Below, in pieces: positions 59,661 to 64,000 of a stretch of DNA of 64,000 nt. Source of the DNA: Rhizophagus clarus (Eukaryota > Glomeromycota > Glomeromycetes > Glomerales > Glomeraceae); assembly GCA_015698045.1 (NCBI GenBank), contig BLAL01000250.1, positions 620,001 through 684,000 of the forward strand, read 5' to 3'. Below the pieces are notes generated by a model. The model was not told where the DNA came from. It saw only the letters and a program-made list of their open reading frames with translations, and did not search any database. The translations under genes were made by a program, and so were the position numbers. Within the stretch, counting starts at the first letter, position 1; every line of letters starts with the position of its first letter.

Positions 59661-61177
59661 TCATCCACTATCAGTCGTGCAAACGGAGGTAGCTGTTAAA
59701 TTGTATTGGCAGGTGTTTCTTTTTTTTTTGTCTCTAACTTCATCATCTTGGTTCTGTGGCAAAAATGGAACAATTACTAGGTTAATTATCATATGGATTT
59801 TATTGTAGAAAAAATTATCAAACACCCACATGTTTTCTTTTGTCCATTGTTGGGCAATTCCCCTGTCAACCTTTTCTCGTGCGGCATAAATTTTGTCACA
59901 ATTGCCCCCTAATGTTAATGAAAAAAAAATCAATATATACAGCTCCTTAATGTTCGAAGTTGGAATAAGCTATTTACCAATGCAAGCAACCATATGGCAG
60001 GACAAATAAGCGACGTTCTGGAGTGCAAGATCACTCCAACGGCCCTTTTCATTTGAAATTCCATGGGCTAATTTATGTCACATGTTTTCCTTGAAGTCCC
60101 TGAAAAGATTGGCAGGGTTCGCCTTATATTTTCCGCGAAATACAAATCCCTTTGAAAAAATATCGACATTTTTCACAATAAAATTAAGCATAGTGAGGAG
60201 ATCGGCATCACGGAATTTGGTGCTAATTCGATTCCCCTGTTTCATTTTGAAGTCTCCTATGACCGTCACAGAGATGACACTTTCATTTTCGACGAGAAAC
60301 CTGTACAATTCGTTTTCAACGAAAGTACCTTGACGCTTGATTGGCCCTATAAAAAATAAGTGTCCAGATAATGTCCAGAAAATGTCCAGAAAAATTGTCT
60401 AAATAATTGTCCAGAAATTCTGGACACTGTGTGTCCGGAAACTGTTCCGAAAACACTGCATTTTCGGGATATTAGGAAATTGTCCTCAAATTGTCCAGAA
60501 ATGTATTTTCGTAAAATTTTGCCATAAAAGATAATCAATGGATAGATGATCATCATTATTTCTTAACCCAAAATTTTTATATTATAGATATATAGTATTT
60601 TTGCCTGCTCTGCAATTTTAATTAGTATGACAGAAAAGATTTTGAATGTCAGTTTTGTGATTTTTGCATTTTTTTACAAAATTAATTTATCCTTTTTTGG
60701 AAATAGTATCCAGAATTTGTCCTGAACTTTTTTATGTCCGGAATTTGTCTATCTGGTTTTTTTACTATGTCCAGAATTTGTCCAGGTTTAACTGTCCAGA
60801 ATTTGTCCAAAATTTTATATCGAACAAATACTGGATGAATTCTGGACAAAGTTAGGACATTTCAAAATTTTAAGTATCAGAAGTGTGTCAGACATGTACC
60901 AAAAAAGTGGACATTTTCCAGACACATCAGATTTATTCTGGACATTTTCCAGACATTTTTGATAACATTTTCCAGACATTTATTTTTTATAGGGTGGAAG
61001 TAAAACCATTTCTTTCACTGGTGGAGGCGAGGTGCTTCTGTAATTATTATCAGACGTACTGTACAGTACATACCTGCGCTTTGTTGAACACTGCGGACTT
61101 CTCAGGCAATTTGGACTTCTTGGATGATTTGGACTTCTTGGATTTCTTAGACGATTCTGTTTTAGACGGTTCTAACT
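59661..61177 (-). pseudogene. Unrecognised gene split by a MITE
   Basis: Minus-strand pieces in order: a Lys/Ser-rich segment at 61177-61074 (SSKKSKKSKSSKKSKLPEK); 61037-60995 (TSPPPVKEMVLL); then the MITE at 60345-60994; then 60344-59978 (VLLPIKRQGTFVENELYRFL at the join, SVISVTVIGDFKMK, KANPANLFRDFKENM); a 69-bp phase-1 intron; and 59908-59661 (GGNCDKIYAAREKV to the stop). A TGA at 60078-60080 interrupts the otherwise open frame. Removing the MITE with one TGG copy rejoins the frame exactly. The apparent intron at 61073-61038 is only 36 bp and mismatched in phase, so the 5' part is uncertain. I do not recognise the family. The gene is broken at least twice, by the MITE and by the stop. Confidence 0.6.
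60345..60994. mobile_element. MITE, CCCTATAAAAAA family, 650 bp
   Basis: Ends CCCTATAAAAAATAAGTGTC and the complement of CCCTATAAAAAATAAATGTC (one difference), flanked on both sides by TGG (60342-60344 and 60995-60997). The interior is packed with TGTCCAGAATTTGTCC and TCTGGACATTTTCCAGACA words in both orientations. No coding capacity. It is the longest of the three family members here and interrupts a gene. Confidence 0.85.
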
Positions 61178-64000
61178 CTAATCACATAAAAATTTTTGCA
61201 TGATTCGTTGATTTTTCACAAAAATCTTTGTCTTTTTCCATTATTTCTTTTAGAGACACTCGTATTGTGCTTTTATTTTTGATATATTTTCAGATACTTT
61301 TTATATAGTTTGCCTAGTGTTGACTCGAGAGTCTTCTTGACGTTTGCCTTGATGATACCAGATTGCTGTAACCACGAAGAAATTTTCATTTTCGAAGTAT
61401 TATATAGTGCTTATAAGCAAAATTACAAAGTGAAAAACTTAGCTGTTAGGTTTTTTATACTTTGTTTCTACACTACATCACTCGTATTTTTTATCACGTG
61501 CTTTTCATTTAGACTCAGGTGTCACTCGGTCACGTGATGGTAGCGTTCGCGTTGTTTATATTTGAGGCCATTGTGTCATAACAACTGAACTTATTAGAAG
61601 TATTAGGTGGATTACTAGAGATTAAAGATATACAGTACCATCTAATTTTAAAATGAGCTTTTCTGAAACTGTTTCTTTTTCTGCATCAGTATTAACGATG
61701 GTTTCTTATAATAAAACAGGCCCATTAAAATCGCTGTAGTAGACCTTAAGATTTGGTTAATAGAATTCGTCTTATTGGCCAAATGGCTGATATTTGAAGT
61801 ATATCTCATTTCTAACTGAAAATCTTTCAGTTCTTTTTCTCCTAGATTTCCTTCACAAGAAAATGAAGAACTGACTCTCCATTAATATTTTTAACCATTT
61901 GTATAATTTGTCCTATTACCATAATGCTTAGCTAACATCATGTCAAAGTCAAGATTGATGTGTATTGTAAATTAGTATTTTAGCATAAATTTTTTTATTT
62001 TAGAAATATAATTTTTTTCAAAAATTAATTAAAGATGTACCATATACCAACCATTGCAACCAATAAATTTACTTGAGAATTTTCAAATTCTTTGATATGG
62101 GTTTTGATTTCTTTGTCTAGTGGGACAAATTAAATTTTCAAATAGATGATTTTTGATGAATCTTTGTTATTCAGTCTATTTCTTTGATTCTGTATTCTTT
62201 TATTGACGTTTGAGTTAAGTGTAAATGTAACATATAGTACTCAATTTTGCTGGCATTGGAATTATTTTATATTCATTTTTTTTTATTGTATATTAAAAAA
62301 ATATATATATTTTTTCGACTGAAAAGATTATGTGGATTCTTTTTAAAAAATTTTTTCAGGGGATCAAATCTTTTAAATATGCTTTTAGATGTAATCATAA
62401 TCAGTTTGATCTTTTTTTTTGAGAAAAATTTCATGTTTCATATGAGTGTTTAGATGGCAAAACTACTTTTTTAAGTAATAATTTTAAGGGGAAAGCATTT
62501 TTATGCAATCGAATTTAGAAAAAAATTATTAATTAATTAATTTAATTAAGAAAATTTTAATGCAAGTTTTTATTAGATTGTTTTATTTTAACGGAGTTGA
62601 ATTTTCTTTGAATTTTAATTTTTTTTATTCAAGTTAAAAAAAAAAATGAAATATTTCATTTTTTTCTTTTTATTTTTTGATAAAAGAGTTTGTTTACATA
62701 TTTACTAAAATTATTATGAAATATTTGACAAATATATCCTTATAAGGGTGATGTGTACTATAACGTATAAAGGAATTTTTTTTAAATTTTTTTTTTTGAT
62801 AACAGGTTTATTTACATAATTTATTTAGTGTGGAAAATAAGATTATTATGAAATATAGAATAAATCTATATAAGGAAGATCATTTGAAGTTTGATGTTTA
62901 TTTTATTTTTTTTTTTTTTTTATCTTTTTTTTTGTATCTTGTAAACATGTAACGAAAAAAAATTTTTTTTTTATTATATAATAAACATCTGTTCATCAGG
63001 AGGGAGGGTGGGCGAAATACTTATCTTAGATTTAAGATTCGGATTCATTATTCCTACTCCTAAATCTACCAATGTTTTCTAGTAGATCATAACCAAAAAA
63101 GAGTATACCTGGCAAGTGTTTTGATGATTGTTCAGCCGGGACTTTATGGGTTACATTATTCTAAAAAATATAAAAAAAAACTGTATCACCAAATTGAATA
63201 GCACAACAGACTACTGAATAGGAAAATTTTAACATCTGTTTTTTATAAAAATGTTGATCGGCTCAAATTTTGATGACATATTTCACCAGAACGCCCTATT
63301 GTTCATCACTCCTCTTAATTTATTGACATTTCATTGTGTCCTTCAACTATCTTTTGGCTTGTACAAATAATCAAGAGTAATAATTAAGTGGTTTCTCTTA
63401 CCTTGTATTGAAGGAAAAACTGCAAGAATATTAATGATTATCGTTTGATATCCAATAAGAAATGAGTATTATCAATTTTTTTTTTTTGGTTTTAATGGTA
63501 CGCAATATTATTACTAATCTCTGCAAAATCCAAGTTTGCACAATAGTTCCTATTTGATATTCATTTTAGGATCTTAAAAACTTATGCTATCTGGAAATTC
63601 GTAGTTTTGAAAGATCTGCTTTTATTAATATTCATCTTTCTTGTGGAAAAATCACTCGGTGTACAAATTGGAAAACTCTTCTGATATCTGATTATTGGTG
63701 CCATTATTTAAAAGATATCCTAAATTAAAGAAAAACAAAAAGTGCTTGAATTGCAAACATAAACGAGTATGTCAGCAGAATGGTCTTATCGTTTAAATAT
63801 GGTGAACGATGACAATAGATGTACTTGCTATTACAACAATGTTTGATGATGCAGTGTTGCAAAAGCCAAAAATTACTTAAGGGAGAATACGTAGTTAAAT
63901 AGGAGCTATGAAAATAATGGAGATCTCCGCACTATTTTTTAGCATTGGAAAAGATTATAAGAAGAATCAGTAAATCATCCTATATAATGTGGTTCACATT
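61178..64000. other. A+T-rich right end
   Basis: No gene is supported. A weak relic may lie at 63575-63870 on the plus strand, where LEIRSFERSAFINIHLSCGK and KKCLNCKHKRVC are readable in different frames. The C-x-x-C-x(5)-C text faintly recalls the Cys cluster at the N-terminus of the kinases but is too short to name. 62480-62960 is mostly poly-A/T. The short plus-strand frames here have no motif. Confidence 0.45.

Noticed and set aside
61068..61073. GTACTGTACAGTAC palindrome near 61057-61070 as a regulatory operator
   Set aside because: TGTACAGTAC-type words recur at many scattered positions (for example 36207, 41248, 45023), so no specific role can be argued here.

Overview
The window looks like nuclear DNA of an arbuscular mycorrhizal fungus, most likely Rhizophagus or a close relative. 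This is inferred from style and gene content, not from a database match. The sequence is very A+T-rich, the introns are short (about 60-100 nt), A+T-rich and GT..AG, and the genes belong to families expanded in those fungi: tyrosine-kinase-like protein kinases with a Cys-rich N-terminus, BTB proteins, Sel1-repeat proteins and PD-(D/E)XK-like proteins. The genes sit among large amounts of decayed transposon DNA. No rRNA, tRNA, CRISPR array or bacterial-type operon was found.

Layout. 1-3.9 kb is noncoding, with one Ty3-type RNase H relic. 3.37-10.45 kb and 15.7-22.95 kb are two diverged copies of one tandem duplicated segment (offset about 12.3 kb). Each copy ends with a minus-strand kinase gene (8208-10131 and 20817-22694). 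24.6-27.6 kb carries a BTB-BACK-TLDc-ZZ-ZZ gene on the plus strand. Its near-twin lies in inverted orientation at 56.1-59.0 kb, and a broken third copy lies at 37.4-38.65 kb. A third kinase is at 33574-35760. A BTB-BACK protein with about ten Sel1 repeats in place of TLDc is at 41802-43988 (minus). 44-48 kb is a transposon graveyard. 48549-50246 is a DNA transposon relic with clear terminal inverted repeats (TIRs) and TAA target duplications. 51.3-54.6 kb holds two copies, tail to tail, of a PD-(D/E)XK-like gene. 59.66-61.18 kb is an unrecognised gene split by a 650-bp miniature inverted-repeat transposable element (MITE). The last 3 kb holds no gene I can support.

Reconstructed gene models. 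By reading splice sites I joined five families of exons that a plain ORF search leaves in pieces: three kinases (526, 494 and about 658 aa), two BTB-BACK-TLDc-ZZ-ZZ proteins (610 and 614 aa) and one BTB-Sel1 protein (698 aa). The 3' ends are modular. The kinase tails are strings of tiny exons, and each ZZ finger sits in its own exon. Nearly all these introns are phase 1, so the cassettes can be gained or lost without breaking the frame.

How they may work together (inference). The kinases look like cytoplasmic signalling enzymes. The BTB-BACK proteins look like Cullin-3-type adaptors with interchangeable C-terminal modules. They are clustered paralogous families that diversify by duplication, exon-cassette exchange and decay; nothing ties them into one operon-like pathway.
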